Of a stretch of DNA of 64,000 nucleotides, positions 42,749-52,888 are shown one piece after another (position 1 is the stretch's first letter; every line of letters begins with the position of its first letter). The stretch spans positions 248,001 through 312,000 of the forward strand of contig NZ_FUZQ01000002.1 in the NCBI RefSeq assembly GCF_900167525.1. Direction: 5' to 3'. Under the pieces are notes generated by a model. That model was not told the DNA's origin and ran no database searches. It saw nothing but the letters and a program-made list of their open reading frames with translations. The stretch is from Krasilnikoviella flava. Lineage in GTDB: Bacteria > Actinomycetota > Actinomycetes > Actinomycetales > Cellulomonadaceae. A program made the translations under genes and the position numbers.

Positions 42749-43945
42749 GTGGCTAAGGCCAAGTTCGAGCGGACCAAGCCGCACGTCAACATCGGCACGA
42801 TCGGGCACGTCGACCACGGTAAGACGACGCTGACTGCCGCGATCTCGAAGACGCTTGCGGACACGTACCCCGACCTTCCGGCGAACACGCAGCGCAACTT
42901 CGACGAGATCGACGCCGCGCCGGAGGAGAAGCAGCGCGGTATCACGATCAACATCGCGCACATCGAGTACGAGACGCCCAAGCGTCACTACGCGCACGTC
43001 GACGCGCCGGGTCACGCCGACTACATCAAGAACATGATCACCGGTGCCGCCCAGATGGACGGCGCGATCCTGGTGGTCGCGGCGACCGACGGCCCGATGG
43101 CCCAGACGCGCGAGCACGTGCTCTTGGCCCGCCAGGTGGGCGTCCCCTACCTGCTGGTCGCGCTCAACAAGGCCGACATGGTCGACGACGAGGAGATCCT
43201 CGAGCTCGTCGAGATGGAGGTCCGTGAGCTGCTGTCGTCGCAGGAGTTCGACGGCGACAACGCGCCGGTCGTGCGCGTCTCCGGCCTCAAGGCCCTCGAG
43301 GGTGACCCCGAGTGGACCAAGAGCGTCCTGGAGCTCATGGAGGCCGTGGACGAGAACGTCCCCGACCCGGTCCGCGAGCTCGACAAGCCGTTCCTCATGC
43401 CGATCGAGGACGTCTTCACCATCACCGGCCGTGGCACCGTCGTGACCGGCAAGGTGGAGCGTGGCACGCTCGACGTCAACTCCGAGGTCGAGATCGTCGG
43501 TATCCGCGAGCCGCAGAAGACCACGGTCACCGGTATCGAGACGTTCCACAAGCAGATGGACCAGGCTCAGGCCGGCGACAACACCGGTCTGCTCCTGCGC
43601 GGCATCAAGCGCGAGGACGTCGAGCGGGGCCAGGTCGTCGTGAAGCCGGGTTCGATCACGCCGCACACCGACTTCGAGGCTCAGGTCTACATCCTGGGCA
43701 AGGACGAGGGCGGCCGTCACAACCCGTTCTACTCGAACTACCGTCCGCAGTTCTACTTCCGGACCACGGACGTCACCGGCGTCATCACGCTGCCCGAGGG
43801 CACCGAGATGGTCATGCCCGGCGACAACACCGAGATGACGGTCGCGCTGATCCAGCCGATCGCCATGGAGGAGGGCCTCGGCTTCGCCATCCGTGAGGGT
43901 GGCCGCACGGTCGGTTCGGGCCGCGTCACCAAGATCATCAAGTGA
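42749..43945 (+). CDS. tuf: Elongation factor Tu
   Basis: The 398-residue EF-Tu delivers aminoacyl-tRNA to the ribosome. The G motifs are [27 protein letters not shown] and NKADM. The domain III segment [14 protein letters not shown], which lines the tRNA and elfamycin surfaces, has the common sequence. Start is GTG after CCCAGGAGG. A TAGGCT hexamer at 42686 suggests it may also have its own promoter. A hairpin follows 46 bp after the stop. Confidence 0.98.
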   Translation: MAKAKFERTKPHVNIGTIGHVDHGKTTLTAAISKTLADTYPDLPANTQRNFDEIDAAPEEKQRGITINIAHIEYETPKRHYAHVDAPGHADYIKNMITGAAQMDGAILVVAATDGPMAQTREHVLLARQVGVPYLLVALNKADMVDDEEILELVEMEVRELLSSQEFDGDNAPVVRVSGLKALEGDPEWTKSVLELMEAVDENVPDPVRELDKPFLMPIEDVFTITGRGTVVTGKVERGTLDVNSEVEIVGIREPQKTTVTGIETFHKQMDQAQAGDNTGLLLRGIKREDVERGQVVVKPGSITPHTDFEAQVYILGKDEGGRHNPFYSNYRPQFYFRTTDVTGVITLPEGTEMVMPGDNTEMTVALIQPIAMEEGLGFAIREGGRTVGSGRVTKIIK

Positions 43946-43961
43946 TCCGCTGATCCTCAGT

Positions 43962-43989
43962 TGATCATCTGAGCGTGATCATCTGAGCG
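43962..43989 (+). repeat. Two abutting 14-bp direct repeats after tuf
   Basis: TGATCATCTGAGCG occurs twice without a spacer, directly before the tuf terminator. A related TGATCCTCAG lies just upstream. No function is evident; local slippage is the simplest origin. Confidence 0.8.
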
Positions 43990-43991
43990 CA

Positions 43992-44025
43992 GGAGGCCCG
44001 GGCCCTCTCGAGGGTCTGGGCCTCC
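43992..44025 (+). terminator. Intrinsic terminator after tuf
   Basis: GGAGGCCC pairs with GGGCCTCC, and an inner CCCTC/GAGGG stem extends it with a small internal mismatch. It separates the str operon from the S10 promoter region. Confidence 0.78.
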
Positions 44026-44064
44026 GGTGCGTCCGGCGTCACAGCGGTCGAACCCCGTTCCGGC

Positions 44065-44094
44065 TTGGAATCATGGGGTTCCCTGTGGCAAGAT
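44065..44094 (+). promoter_or_regulatory. Candidate promoter of the S10 operon
   Basis: TTGGAA and CAAGAT are separated by 18 bp, about 345 bp before rpsJ. The 493-bp gap between tuf and rpsJ also contains the tuf terminator and a long leader. Several short GC-rich inverted segments occur there (for example CGGTTCTCCCGGAGCGG near 44167), but I see no gene. A long structured leader is consistent with L4-type feedback control, which is inference. Confidence 0.5.
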
Positions 44095-44438
44095 GTTCAG
44101 GTTGCCTGTCACGGGCGCGTTCTTTCTCGTGTCGAACAGTGTGTAGCACCACGGTGCGTGCGCCGGTCCGGTTCTCCCGGAGCGGTCCACCCGCCTGGAG
44201 CGGTTCTCCTCTCGGAGGAGTCGCGGGGTTGCCGGCTGTCGACGCGCTTGAGCGCCCCGCGGGACACATGTCTCGACAGGCCAGACAAACGTCGTGGTCC
44301 GCCTCGCGGACCACAATCAACGGCCCCACGCCGAACGGTGTGCGCCCGGGTGTGCAGCATTGTTGTCACAACAACGGCGACACGCCCGAGCGCGGGGGTC
44401 GGACAGTAGCGGTTCGAGAGAGAGAGTCAGACGACGCC

Positions 44439-44747
44439 ATGGCGGGACAGAAGATCCGCATCCGGCTCAAGTCCTACGACCACGAGGTCATCGACAGCTC
44501 GGCGCGCAAGATCGTCGACACGGTGACGCGCGCTGGTGCGACGGTCGTGGGTCCGGTGCCGCTGCCGACGGAGAAGAACGTCTTCACCGTCATCCGGTCG
44601 CCTCACAAGTACAAGGACAGCCGCGAGCACTTCGAGATGCGCACGCACAAGCGGCTCATCGACATCATCGATCCCACGCCGAAGGCCGTCGACTCGCTCA
44701 TGCGGATCGACCTGCCTGCCGACGTGAACATCGAGATCAAGCTCTGA
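44439..44747 (+). CDS. rpsJ: 30S ribosomal protein S10
   Basis: The 102-residue S10 (also known as NusE) binds 16S rRNA and NusB/NusG in antitermination. Conserved segments are [39 protein letters not shown] and [15 protein letters not shown]. The ATG at 44439 is the canonical start; the frame remains open upstream through the leader. It is first in the S10 operon, 13 bp before rplC. Confidence 0.98.
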   Translation: MAGQKIRIRLKSYDHEVIDSSARKIVDTVTRAGATVVGPVPLPTEKNVFTVIRSPHKYKDSREHFEMRTHKRLIDIIDPTPKAVDSLMRIDLPADVNIEIKL

Positions 44748-44760
44748 GGCTGGGATAGAT

Positions 44761-45414
44761 ATGACCAACCAGCAGAAGAACGTGACCGCGGTGCTCGGCA
44801 CCAAGCTCGGCATGACGCAGCTGTGGGACGACGCCGGTCGCCTCGTCCCCGTCACCGTCGTGGCCGTCCCGACCAACGTCGTGACGCAGGTTCGCGCCGC
44901 GGACGCCGACGGCTACGCCGCCGTGCAGCTCGCCGCCGGGCAGATCGACCCGCGCAAGGTCACCAAGCCGCTCAAGGGCCACTTCGAGAAGGCCGGCGTC
45001 ACGCCGCGCCGTCACGTCGCCGAGGTCCGCACCGAGGACGCCGCCGAGTACACGCTCGGCCAGGAGATCACCGCCGCCGCCTTCGAGGCGGGCGCCGTGG
45101 TCGACGTCGTCGGGACCACCAAGGGCAAGGGCACCGCCGGTGTCATGAAGCGCCACGGCTTCTCCGGAGTCGGCGCCTCCCACGGTGCTCACCGCAACCA
45201 CCGCAAGGCCGGCTCGATCGGTGGCGCCTCGACGCCGTCGCGCGTGTTCAAGGGTCTGCGGATGGCCGGTCGTATGGGCCACGACCGTATGACCGTCCAG
45301 AACCTGACCGTCCACGCGGTCGACGCCGAGAAGGGTCTGCTGCTCGTCAAGGGCGCGGTTCCCGGCCCCAAGGGTGGCGTCGTCGTCGTGCGTACCGCTG
45401 CGAAGGGTGCGTGA
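44761..45414 (+). CDS. rplC: 50S ribosomal protein L3
   Basis: The 217-residue L3 nucleates 23S rRNA folding and reaches the peptidyl-transferase centre with its loop ([20 protein letters not shown]). The N-terminal [20 protein letters not shown] and [20 protein letters not shown] are also conserved. It is followed by rplD after 4 bp. Confidence 0.98.
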   Translation: MTNQQKNVTAVLGTKLGMTQLWDDAGRLVPVTVVAVPTNVVTQVRAADADGYAAVQLAAGQIDPRKVTKPLKGHFEKAGVTPRRHVAEVRTEDAAEYTLGQEITAAAFEAGAVVDVVGTTKGKGTAGVMKRHGFSGVGASHGAHRNHRKAGSIGGASTPSRVFKGLRMAGRMGHDRMTVQNLTVHAVDAEKGLLLVKGAVPGPKGGVVVVRTAAKGA

Positions 45415-45418
45415 CCCC

Positions 45419-46117
45419 ATGGCCAACCAGACCGTCGACGTGCTCGACGCCCAGGGCAAGAAGGCCGGCACTGCCGAGCTTCCCGCCGAGGTGTTCGACA
45501 CCGTCACCAACGTCCCGCTGATCCACCAGGTGGTCGTGGCGCAGCGCGCCGCCGCCCGCCAGGGGACGCACGCCACCAAGACCCGCGGCGAGGTCCGCGG
45601 CGGTGGCCGCAAGCCGTACAAGCAGAAGGGCACCGGCCGCGCCCGTCAGGGCTCGACCCGCGCCCCGCAGTTCGCCGGCGGTGGCACCGTCCACGGCCCG
45701 CAGCCGCGCAAGTACGACCAGCGGACCCCGAAGAAGATGAAGGCCGCCGCCCTCCGCGGTGCCCTCTCCGACCGGGCTCGCGCCGGCCGCGTCCACGTGG
45801 TCTCCGGCTTCGGTCTCGACGGTGCTCCGTCGACCAAGACCGCGGTCAAGACGCTCGCCGCGCTCACCGAGCGCACCCACGTCCTCGTGGTCACCGAGCG
45901 CTCGGACGAGCTGACGATCCTGTCGCTCCGCAACGTCGAGCAGGTTCACCTGCTGACCGCGGACCAGCTCAACACCTATGACGTGCTCGTCTCCGACGAC
46001 GTCGTCTTCACCGAGGGCGCGCTCGCCGCGTTCGTCGCGGGCCCGGCCACGGGCAAGAGCGTGAAGGCCGTCGCCACGGAGTCCGAGGCGGCTGAGACCG
46101 AGGAGGCCACCAAGTGA
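45419..46117 (+). CDS. rplD: 50S ribosomal protein L4
   Basis: The 232-residue L4 extends a loop into the peptide exit tunnel ([20 protein letters not shown], the site of macrolide-affecting changes, here of normal form). In some bacteria it represses the S10 operon. The start is at ATG 45419. The C-terminal 20 residues are an acidic Ala/Glu/Thr tail. Its stop overlaps the rplW GTG. Confidence 0.98.
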   Translation: MANQTVDVLDAQGKKAGTAELPAEVFDTVTNVPLIHQVVVAQRAAARQGTHATKTRGEVRGGGRKPYKQKGTGRARQGSTRAPQFAGGGTVHGPQPRKYDQRTPKKMKAAALRGALSDRARAGRVHVVSGFGLDGAPSTKTAVKTLAALTERTHVLVVTERSDELTILSLRNVEQVHLLTADQLNTYDVLVSDDVVFTEGALAAFVAGPATGKSVKAVATESEAAETEEATK

Positions 46118-46416
46118 CCGCCGTGACGAAGGACCCGCGCGACATCCTGATCGCGCCGGTCGTCTCCGAGAAGTCCTACAACCTCCTCGACGAGGGCAAG
46201 TACACCTTCGTCGTGGACCCGCGGGCCAACAAGACCGAGATCAAGATCGCGGTCGAGCAGGTCTTCGGTGTCAAGGTCGACTCGGTCAACACGATCAACC
46301 GCAAGGGCAAGGCGCGTCGCACGCGCTTCGGCCTGGGCAAGCGCAAGGACACGAAGCGCGCGATTGTGACCCTCCGTGAGGGCACGATCGACATCTTCGG
46401 CGGTCCGGCTTCCTGA
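46114..46416 (+). CDS. rplW: 50S ribosomal protein L23
   Basis: The 100-residue L23 sits at the tunnel exit and docks trigger factor and SRP. Conserved features include [19 protein letters not shown] and [20 protein letters not shown]. The GTG start overlaps the rplD stop (GTGA); rplB follows after 29 bp. Confidence 0.98.
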   Translation: MTAVTKDPRDILIAPVVSEKSYNLLDEGKYTFVVDPRANKTEIKIAVEQVFGVKVDSVNTINRKGKARRTRFGLGKRKDTKRAIVTLREGTIDIFGGPAS

Positions 46417-46445
46417 GGCGCAGAGAGCAGATCGAGGACTAACCC

Positions 46446-47282
46446 ATGGGAATCCGTAAGTACAAGCCGACGACGCCCGGACGCCGCGGCTCCAGCGTCG
46501 CCGACTTCGTCGAGATCACGCGCTCGCAGCCGGAGAAGTCTCTGGTCCGTCCGCTGTCCAAGACGGGTGGGCGCAACAACTCCGGTCGCATCACGACCCG
46601 TCACAAGGGCGGTGGCCACAAGCGTGCCTACCGCGTGATCGACTTCCGTCGCCACGACAAGGACGGCGTGCCCGCCAAGGTCGCGCACATCGAGTACGAC
46701 CCGAACCGCACGGCTCGGATCGCGCTCCTGCACTACGCGGACGGCACGAAGCGCTACATCATCGCGCCGAACAAGCTGTCGCAGGGCGACGTCGTCGAGG
46801 CCGGTGCCGGCGCCGACATCAAGCCGGGCAACAACCTGCCGCTGCGCAACATCCCGACCGGTACGGTCATCCACGCCGTCGAGCTCCGCCCCGGTGGCGG
46901 CGCGAAGATCGCCCGCTCGGCGGGTGCCTCCGTGCAGCTCGTGGCGAAGGACGGCCCGTACGCGCAGCTGCGCATGCCGTCCGGCGAGATCCGCAACGTC
47001 GACCTGCGCTGCCGCGCGACGGTCGGCGAGGTGGGCAACGCCGAGCAGTCGAACATCAACTGGGGCAAGGCCGGCCGTATGCGGTGGAAGGGCGTCCGCC
47101 CGACCGTCCGTGGCGTGGTCATGAACCCGGTCGACCACCCGCACGGTGGTGGTGAGGGCAAGACCTCCGGTGGTCGCCACCCGGTCAGCCCGTGGGGCCA
47201 GCCCGAGGGCCGGACCCGCCGCCCGAACAAGCCGAGCGACAAGCTGATCGTCCGCCGTCGCCGCACCGGCAAGAAGCGCTGA
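46446..47282 (+). CDS. rplB: 50S ribosomal protein L2
   Basis: The 278-residue L2 contacts the peptidyl-transferase centre and bridges subunits. Segments seen are [26 protein letters not shown]-type [19 protein letters not shown], and [20 protein letters not shown] with the conserved His. It lies 14 bp before rpsS. Confidence 0.98.
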   Translation: MGIRKYKPTTPGRRGSSVADFVEITRSQPEKSLVRPLSKTGGRNNSGRITTRHKGGGHKRAYRVIDFRRHDKDGVPAKVAHIEYDPNRTARIALLHYADGTKRYIIAPNKLSQGDVVEAGAGADIKPGNNLPLRNIPTGTVIHAVELRPGGGAKIARSAGASVQLVAKDGPYAQLRMPSGEIRNVDLRCRATVGEVGNAEQSNINWGKAGRMRWKGVRPTVRGVVMNPVDHPHGGGEGKTSGGRHPVSPWGQPEGRTRRPNKPSDKLIVRRRRTGKKR

Positions 47283-47296
47283 TAGGAGCCTGACAG

Positions 47297-47578
47297 ATGC
47301 CTCGTAGCCTGAAGAAGGGCCCCTTCGTCGACGACCACCTGCAGAAGAAGGTGGACGCTCAGAACGAGAAGGGGACCAAGAACGTCATCAAGACCTGGTC
47401 CCGTCGGTCGGTCATCACGCCCGACTTCCTCGGTCACACCTTTGCCGTGCACGACGGCCGGAAGCACTCTCCGGTCTTCGTCACCGAGGCGATGGTCGGC
47501 CACAAGCTCGGCGAGTTCGCTCCCACGCGAACCTTCCGCGGCCACGTGAAGGACGACAAGAAGGGTCGTCGTCGCTGA
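47297..47578 (+). CDS. rpsS: 30S ribosomal protein S19
   Basis: The 93-residue S19 binds the 30S head with S13. Conserved parts are [38 protein letters not shown] and [21 protein letters not shown] 73-bp gap precedes rplV. Confidence 0.98.
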   Translation: MPRSLKKGPFVDDHLQKKVDAQNEKGTKNVIKTWSRRSVITPDFLGHTFAVHDGRKHSPVFVTEAMVGHKLGEFAPTRTFRGHVKDDKKGRRR

Positions 47579-47651
47579 GCCAGGGGTCACCACCTCTGAT
47601 TCAGTAGATGACTGACCTGGACTGTCTTCGATACAGGAAAGCAGGACAGCA

Positions 47652-48020
47652 ATGGAAGCCAAGGCGCAGGCGCGGTTCGTCCGTGTCACGCCCCAGAAGG
47701 CCCGGCGCGTCGTGGACCTCATCCGTGGCAAGCAGGCCGCCGAGGCCGTCGCGGTGCTGAAGTTCGCGCCGCAGGCTGCGAGCGAGCCGATCCGCAAGGT
47801 TGTGGAGAGCGCCGTCGCGAACGCCCGGGTGAAGGCCGACCGCGCCAGCGAGCGCTTCGACGAGACGGAGCTCTTCGTCTCGGCGGCGTTCGTCGACGAG
47901 GGGCCGACGCTCAAGCGGTTCCGTCCGCGGGCGCAGGGGCGTGCGAGCCAGATCCTCAAGCGCACCAGCCACATCACCGTGGTCGTCGCACCGCGTGAGC
48001 AGAAGGAAGGGGCCCGATAG
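47652..48020 (+). CDS. rplV: 50S ribosomal protein L22
   Basis: The 122-residue L22 lines the exit tunnel with its beta hairpin ([20 protein letters not shown]). The N-terminal [20 protein letters not shown] is standard. Its TAG shares a base with the rpsC GTG, so the two are coupled. Confidence 0.98.
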   Translation: MEAKAQARFVRVTPQKARRVVDLIRGKQAAEAVAVLKFAPQAASEPIRKVVESAVANARVKADRASERFDETELFVSAAFVDEGPTLKRFRPRAQGRASQILKRTSHITVVVAPREQKEGAR

Positions 48021-48868
48021 TGGGGCAGAAGGTTCACCCGCACGGGTACCGCCTCGGCATCACCACCGACCACCGGTCGCGCTGGTTCGCCGACAGCACC
48101 AAGCCTGGTCAGCGGTACCGCGACTACGTCCGCGAGGACGTGGCGATCCGCAAGCTCATGAGCACCGGTCTCGAGCGGGCCGGCATCTCCAAGGTCGAGG
48201 TCGAGCGCACCCGCGACCGCGTCCGCGTGGACATCCACACGGCGCGTCCGGGCATCGTCATCGGCCGCCGGGGTGCCGAGGCCGACCGCATCCGCGGCGA
48301 GCTCGAGAAGCTCACGGGCAAGCAGGTCCAGCTCAACATCCTCGAGGTCAAGAACGCGGAGATCGACGCGCAGCTGGTCGCGCAGGGCATCGCCGAGCAG
48401 CTCGCGAGCCGCGTCTCGTTCCGTCGCGCCATGCGCAAGGGCATCCAGTCCGCGCAGCGCGCCGGTGCCAAGGGCATCCGGGTGCAGGTCTCGGGCCGTC
48501 TCGGCGGCGCCGAGATGAGCCGGTCGGAGTTCTACCGCGAGGGTCGTGTGCCGCTGCACACGCTGCGCGCGTACGTCGACTACGGCTTCTTCGAGGCCCG
48601 CACCACCTTCGGCCGCATCGGCGTGAAGGTGTGGATCTACAAGGGCGACATGACCGAGAAGGAGTTCGCCGCACAGCAGGCCACCGCCGCGCCCCGTCAG
48701 GGCCGTGGTCGTGGTGGCGAGCGTGGCGAGCGTGGAGGGGACCGCCGTGGTGGCGGTCGTCGCCCCGAGCGTCCGGCCCAGCCGGCTGGTGAGAGCGCCC
48801 CCGCGTCCGACGCGGCTCCGGCGCCGACCGAGCAGGCTGCGGCCCCCGAGTCTGGAACGGAGGCCTGA
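48020..48868 (+). CDS. rpsC: 30S ribosomal protein S3
   Basis: The 282-residue S3 forms part of the mRNA entry tunnel. The KH domain ([20 protein letters not shown]) and the C-terminal domain ([20 protein letters not shown]) are canonical. The last 60 residues extend beyond the E. coli protein with an Arg/Gly-rich stretch ([20 protein letters not shown]) and an Ala/Pro/Glu tail, as in many actinobacteria. Start is GTG overlapping the rplV stop. Confidence 0.97.
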   Translation: MGQKVHPHGYRLGITTDHRSRWFADSTKPGQRYRDYVREDVAIRKLMSTGLERAGISKVEVERTRDRVRVDIHTARPGIVIGRRGAEADRIRGELEKLTGKQVQLNILEVKNAEIDAQLVAQGIAEQLASRVSFRRAMRKGIQSAQRAGAKGIRVQVSGRLGGAEMSRSEFYREGRVPLHTLRAYVDYGFFEARTTFGRIGVKVWIYKGDMTEKEFAAQQATAAPRQGRGRGGERGERGGDRRGGGRRPERPAQPAGESAPASDAAPAPTEQAAAPESGTEA

Positions 48869-48871
48869 GTC

Positions 48872-49291
48872 ATGCTGATCCCCCGCAGGCTCAAGCACCG
48901 CAAGCAGCACCACCCGAAGCGCTCCGGCGCTGCCAAGGGTGGCACCACGATCGCGTTCGGCGACTACGGCATCCAGGCCATCGAGCCCGCCTACGTCACC
49001 AACCGTCAGATCGAGGCTGCTCGTATCGCGATGACCCGCCACATCAAGCGTGGCGGCAAGGTCTGGATCAACATCTACCCGGACCGTCCCCTGACCAAGA
49101 AGCCCGCCGAGACCCGCATGGGTTCCGGTAAGGGCTCGCCCGAGTGGTGGGTCGCCAACGTCAAGCCCGGCCGGATCGTCTTCGAGCTGGCCGGTGTCGA
49201 CGAGGAGCTGGCCCGTGAGGCCATGCGCCGTGCGATCCACAAGCTCCCGATGAAGTGCCGTTTCGTGGTGCGCGAGGGTGGTGCGAACTGA
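48872..49291 (+). CDS. rplP: 50S ribosomal protein L16
   Basis: The 139-residue L16 helps position A-site tRNA. Conserved segments are [39 protein letters not shown] and [19 protein letters not shown]. It lies 3 bp after rpsC, and its TGA shares a base with the ATG of rpmC. Confidence 0.98.
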   Translation: MLIPRRLKHRKQHHPKRSGAAKGGTTIAFGDYGIQAIEPAYVTNRQIEAARIAMTRHIKRGGKVWINIYPDRPLTKKPAETRMGSGKGSPEWWVANVKPGRIVFELAGVDEELAREAMRRAIHKLPMKCRFVVREGGAN

Positions 49292-49530
49292 TGGCAGTCG
49301 GAACCAAGGGCATGGCCCCCGCTGACCTCGATGGCTTCGACGACGAGAAGCTCGTCGCCGAGCTGAAGAAGGCCAAGGAGGAGCTCTTCAACCTCCGTTT
49401 CCAGTCGGCCACCGGCCAGCTGGAGTCCCACGGTCGGATCAAGGCCGTCAAGCGCGACATCGCGCGGATCTACACGGTCCTGCACGAGCGCGAGCTCGGT
49501 ATCCGCACGGCCCCGAGCGTGAGTGAGTGA
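49291..49530 (+). CDS. rpmC: 50S ribosomal protein L29
   Basis: The 79-residue L29 is at the exit tunnel rim beside L23. The core [20 protein letters not shown] and [18 protein letters not shown] is clear; about ten N-terminal residues are extra. It starts at ATG 49291, coupled to rplP (TGATG). Confidence 0.97.
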   Translation: MAVGTKGMAPADLDGFDDEKLVAELKKAKEELFNLRFQSATGQLESHGRIKAVKRDIARIYTVLHERELGIRTAPSVSE

Positions 49531-49537
49531 GGCATCG

Positions 49538-49828
49538 ATGAGCGAGAACACCAACGCGGTGGCCGCTGAGACGACCGAGCGCAGCACGCGCAAGGTCCGT
49601 CGTGGCTACGTCGTCAGCGACAAGATGGAGAAGACCATCGTCGTCGAGGTCGAGGACCGCAAGAAGCACCCCCTGTACGGCAAGGTCCTGCGCACCACCA
49701 CCAAGGTGAAGGTGCACGACGAGCAGAACTCTGCCGGTATCGGCGACCTGGTCGAGATCATGGAGACCCGTCCGCTGTCCGCGACCAAGCGGTGGCGACT
49801 GACGGAGATCCTCGAGAAGGCCAAGTGA
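49538..49828 (+). CDS. rpsQ: 30S ribosomal protein S17
   Basis: The 96-residue S17 is a primary 16S rRNA binder. Core segments are [39 protein letters not shown] and [17 protein letters not shown]. The ATG at 49538 follows GTGAGTGAGG. A GTG at 49523, overlapping rpmC, would add five residues and is an alternative start. Confidence 0.97.
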   Translation: MSENTNAVAAETTERSTRKVRRGYVVSDKMEKTIVVEVEDRKKHPLYGKVLRTTTKVKVHDEQNSAGIGDLVEIMETRPLSATKRWRLTEILEKAK

Positions 49829-49833
49829 TCCAG

Positions 49834-49893
49834 AAGGTCTTGTAGACCTTCGGCCGGGCGGGCCGTGACACACGTATGCGGCCCGCCCCGGCC
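49834..49893 (+). terminator. Two consecutive hairpins between rpsQ and rplN
   Basis: AAGGTCT/AGACCTT (3-nt loop) is followed at 49852 by GGCCGGGCGGGCC pairing with GGCCCGCCCCGGCC, with one bulge. They fall in the 145-bp gap that divides the S10-like and spc-like gene groups, so this may be a partial terminator or a processing site. No T-run is present. Confidence 0.5.
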
Positions 49894-49973
49894 ACCACAG
49901 CAACTATCCGTTCGGCAAGGCTCGCCCGGGACAGCCCGGGACGAGAACCAGCTCGACGACAGGAGATCAATCG

Positions 49974-50342
49974 ATGATCCAGCAGGAGTCGCGACTGCGG
50001 GTCGCCGACAACACGGGTGCCAAGGAGATTCTCTGCATCCGTGTTCTCGGTGGATCCGGCCGTCGCTACGCCGGTATCGGCGACACGATCGTCGCCACCG
50101 TCAAGGACGCGATCCCCGGCGGCAACGTGAAGAAGGGCGATGTGGTCAAGGCCGTCATCGTCCGGACCGCCAAGGAGCGCCGTCGTCCCGACGGTTCCTA
50201 CATCAAGTTCGACGAGAACGCCGCCGTGATCCTCAAGAACGACGGTGAGCCCCGTGGCACCCGCATCTTCGGCCCGGTCGGGCGCGAGCTGCGCGACAAG
50301 CGGTTCATGAAGATCATCTCGCTGGCGCCGGAGGTGCTCTGA
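49974..50342 (+). CDS. rplN: 50S ribosomal protein L14
   Basis: The 122-residue L14 forms an intersubunit bridge and the silencing factor RsfS docking face. Conserved segments are [39 protein letters not shown] and [20 protein letters not shown]. It leads the second group of ribosomal genes; rplX follows after 2 bp. Confidence 0.98.
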   Translation: MIQQESRLRVADNTGAKEILCIRVLGGSGRRYAGIGDTIVATVKDAIPGGNVKKGDVVKAVIVRTAKERRRPDGSYIKFDENAAVILKNDGEPRGTRIFGPVGRELRDKRFMKIISLAPEVL

Positions 50343-50344
50343 CC

Positions 50345-50686
50345 ATGGCGAAGATCAAGAAGGGCGACCAGGTGATCGTTATCGCCGGTCGCGACAAGGG
50401 CAAGACGGGCCGTGTGCTCGAGGTCTTCAAGGACTCCGACCGCATCGTGGTCGAGGGCGTGCAGCGCGTCACCAAGCACGTCAAGGCCGGCCAGACGGCT
50501 CGCGGCACCCGCACGGGTGGCATCGAGACCGTCGAGGCGGCGATCCACGTCTCGAACGTGATGGTCGTCGACCCGGAGACCAAGAAGGGCACGCGCGTCG
50601 GGTTCCGCACCGAGCAGGTCGAGCGCGATGGCCGTACCCGCACCGTCCGTGTGCGCGTCGCCAAGCGTTCCGGGAAGGACATCTGA
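50345..50686 (+). CDS. rplX: 50S ribosomal protein L24
   Basis: The 113-residue L24 is an assembly-initiator protein with a KOW motif ([19 protein letters not shown]). [20 protein letters not shown] is also typical. Its stop overlaps the rplE start by one base (TGATG). Confidence 0.98.
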   Translation: MAKIKKGDQVIVIAGRDKGKTGRVLEVFKDSDRIVVEGVQRVTKHVKAGQTARGTRTGGIETVEAAIHVSNVMVVDPETKKGTRVGFRTEQVERDGRTRTVRVRVAKRSGKDI

Positions 50687-51258
50687 TGACCGAGACCACT
50701 CTCGAGGCCCCGGCCACCCCGCGCCTCAAGCAGAAGTACCGCGAGGACATCATCGCGGCGCTGCGTGAGGAGTTCGGCCACCAGAACATCCAGCAGGTCG
50801 CCGGTCTGACGAAGATCGTCGTCAACATGGGTGTGGGTGACGCCGCGAAGGACTCCAAGCTCATCGAGGGCGCGATCCGCGACCTCACGGCGATCACGGG
50901 GCAGAAGCCCCAGGTGACCCGGGCCAAGAAGTCGATCGCGCAGTTCAAGCTGCGCGAGGGCATGCCGATCGGCGCGCACGTCACGCTGCGCGGCGACCGG
51001 ATGTGGGAGTTCCTCGACCGGCTGCTGTCGGTCGCGCTGCCCCGTATCCGCGACTTCCGCGGTCTGAGCCCGAAGCAGTTCGACGGGCACGGCAACTACA
51101 CCTTCGGTCTCACGGAGCAGTCGATGTTCCACGAGATCGACCAGGACAAGATCGACCGCGTCCGCGGCATGGACATCACGGTCGTGACCACGGCGACGAC
51201 CGATGACGAGGGCCGCTCCCTGCTGCGCCGTCTCGGCTTCCCCTTCAAGGAGAACTGA
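50686..51258 (+). CDS. rplE: 50S ribosomal protein L5
   Basis: The 190-residue L5 binds 5S rRNA and contacts P-site tRNA. Conserved segments are [40 protein letters not shown] and [20 protein letters not shown]. It is coupled to rplX and lies 1 bp before rpsN. Confidence 0.98.
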   Translation: MTETTLEAPATPRLKQKYREDIIAALREEFGHQNIQQVAGLTKIVVNMGVGDAAKDSKLIEGAIRDLTAITGQKPQVTRAKKSIAQFKLREGMPIGAHVTLRGDRMWEFLDRLLSVALPRIRDFRGLSPKQFDGHGNYTFGLTEQSMFHEIDQDKIDRVRGMDITVVTTATTDDEGRSLLRRLGFPFKEN

Positions 51259-51259
51259 C

Positions 51260-51445
51260 ATGGCGAAGAAGGCCCTGATCAACAAGGCGAACGCCAAGCC
51301 GAAGTTCGCCGTCCGCGCCTACACCCGGTGCCAGCGCTGCGGCCGTCCGCACTCGGTCTACCGCAAGTTCGGCCTGTGCCGGATCTGCGTGCGGGAGATG
51401 GCCCACCGCGGCGAGCTCCCCGGCGTCACCAAGAGCAGCTGGTAA
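51260..51445 (+). CDS. rpsN: 30S ribosomal protein S14, zinc-binding type
   Basis: The 61-residue protein is the short S14 form. It has two CXXC motifs (CQRC and CRIC) that bind zinc, and the C-terminal [15 protein letters not shown]. Many actinobacteria carry a second zinc-free paralogue under zinc control; none is in this window. A 73-bp gap separates it from rpsH. Confidence 0.98.
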   Translation: MAKKALINKANAKPKFAVRAYTRCQRCGRPHSVYRKFGLCRICVREMAHRGELPGVTKSSW

Positions 51446-51518
51446 AACCACTACGCCGTAGGTCCGGGCGCTGCGCACGCACTGCTCGGATACCCCGGCG
51501 AGGAAGGGCTGGAGCCCA

Positions 51519-51917
51519 ATGACCATGACAGACCCCATCGCAGACATGCTCACTCGTCTGCGTAACGCGAACTCGGCGCACCACGAGACGGTCACCATGC
51601 CGCACTCGAAGCTGAAGTCGAACATCGCGGAGATCCTGCAGGCGCAGGGGTACATCACCGACTGGAGCGTCGAGGACGCCAAGGTCGGCAAGTCCCTCAC
51701 CCTGACCCTCAAGTACGGCCCGAGCCGCGAGCGCGCCCTCAGCGGCGTCCGTCGCGTGTCGAAGCCCGGCCTCCGCGTCTACGCGAAGTCCACCAACCTG
51801 CCTCAGGTCCTCGGCGGCCTCGGCGTGGCGATCCTGTCCACGTCCTCCGGCCTGCTGACCGACCGTCAGGCCCAGGCCAAGGGCGTCGGCGGCGAAGTCC
51901 TCGCCTACGTCTGGTAA
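51519..51917 (+). CDS. rpsH: 30S ribosomal protein S8
   Basis: The 132-residue S8 binds the 16S central domain and in enterobacteria regulates the spc operon. Conserved segments are [40 protein letters not shown] and [20 protein letters not shown]. The ATG at 51519 follows GGAG; an ATG at 51525 is a near alternative. Confidence 0.97.
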   Translation: MTMTDPIADMLTRLRNANSAHHETVTMPHSKLKSNIAEILQAQGYITDWSVEDAKVGKSLTLTLKYGPSRERALSGVRRVSKPGLRVYAKSTNLPQVLGGLGVAILSTSSGLLTDRQAQAKGVGGEVLAYVW

Positions 51918-51936
51918 TCCGGAAAGGAGAATCGCC

Positions 51937-52473
51937 ATGTCTCGAATCGGCAAGCTCCCCGTTCCGGTCCCGGCCGGCGTGGACGTCACCATCAGCGGTG
52001 CGCTCGTGACCGTCAAGGGCCCGAAGGGGATCCTGGAGCACACGGTGCCCGCCCCCATCACTGTCGCTCAGGACGACGGCACCCTCGTGGTGTCCCGCCC
52101 GGACGACGAGCGTGAGTCCCGTGCGCTGCACGGCCTCACCCGCACCCTCCTGGCCAACATCGTCACCGGTGTGACCCAGGGCTACGAGAAGAAGCTCGAG
52201 ATCGTCGGTACCGGTTACCGCGTCGCCGCCAAGGGGCAGAGCCTGGAGTTCGCTCTCGGTTTCTCGCACCCGGTCGTCGTCACGGCGCCGGACGGCATCA
52301 GCTTCGCGGTCGAGAGCCCCACCAAGTTCTCGGTGGCCGGCATCGACAAGCAGCAGGTCGGCGAGGTCGCAGCGAACATCCGCAAGATCCGCAAGCCCGA
52401 GCCCTACAAGGGCAAGGGTGTGCGTTACGCCGGCGAGGTCGTCCGCCGCAAGGTCGGAAAGGCTGGTAAGTGA
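51937..52473 (+). CDS. rplF: 50S ribosomal protein L6
   Basis: The 178-residue L6 lies near the GTPase centre. It has two alpha/beta domains with [20 protein letters not shown] and the C-terminal [29 protein letters not shown] precedes the ATG. Its stop shares a base with the rplR start. Confidence 0.98.
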   Translation: MSRIGKLPVPVPAGVDVTISGALVTVKGPKGILEHTVPAPITVAQDDGTLVVSRPDDERESRALHGLTRTLLANIVTGVTQGYEKKLEIVGTGYRVAAKGQSLEFALGFSHPVVVTAPDGISFAVESPTKFSVAGIDKQQVGEVAANIRKIRKPEPYKGKGVRYAGEVVRRKVGKAGK

Positions 52474-52844
52474 TGGCTCTCAAGATTCTGGGCAAGGGCA
52501 AGGCCGTCGCTCGTCAGCGCCGTCACCTCCGCCTGCGCAAGAAGATCAAGGGCACCGCGACGCGTCCGCGCCTCGTCGTGACCCGCTCCTCGCGCCACAT
52601 GGTGGCGCAGGTCGTGGACGACACGGTCGGCAAGACCGTCGCCTCCGCCTCGACCCTCGAGGCGGACCTGCGTGGTCTCGACGCCGACAAGACGGCGAAG
52701 GCCCGCAAGGTCGGCGAACTCGTCGCCTCGCGTGCCAAGGCCGCCGGCATCGAGTCCGTGGTCTTCGACCGCGGTGGCAACAAGTACCACGGTCGGGTGG
52801 CTGCGGTCGCCGACGGCGCCCGGGAAGCGGGGCTGGAGCTGTGA
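52473..52844 (+). CDS. rplR: 50S ribosomal protein L18
   Basis: The 123-residue L18 binds 5S rRNA with L5. Segments seen are [40 protein letters not shown] and [20 protein letters not shown]. The ATG at 52473 overlaps the rplF stop; a GTG codon immediately before it (52470) is also possible. It is followed by a 14-codon ORF joined by TGATG. Confidence 0.97.
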   Translation: MALKILGKGKAVARQRRHLRLRKKIKGTATRPRLVVTRSSRHMVAQVVDDTVGKTVASASTLEADLRGLDADKTAKARKVGELVASRAKAAGIESVVFDRGGNKYHGRVAAVADGAREAGLEL

Positions 52845-52888
52845 TGGCCGACGTCCGCGAGTTCGCACGGAAGATGAGGATCCTCTGA
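52844..52888 (+). CDS. 14-codon micro-ORF between rplR and rpsE
   Basis: An ORF encoding [14 protein letters not shown] fills the 43-bp space between rplR and rpsE. Both of its ends overlap the neighbouring genes as TGATG, so ribosomes could pass from rplR through it into rpsE without leaving the mRNA. The S5 ribosome site (GATGAGGA) lies inside it. The short basic peptide may have no function of its own; translational coupling is the likely role. Confidence 0.55.
   Translation: MADVREFARKMRIL

Noticed and set aside
43962-43989. 14-bp direct repeats as an integration (att) duplication
   Set aside because: They abut each other with no element between and no integrase nearby.
46754-49240. A long minus-strand frame opposite the rplB-rplP genes
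   Set aside because: It lies wholly opposite highly conserved ribosomal protein genes and has no domain.
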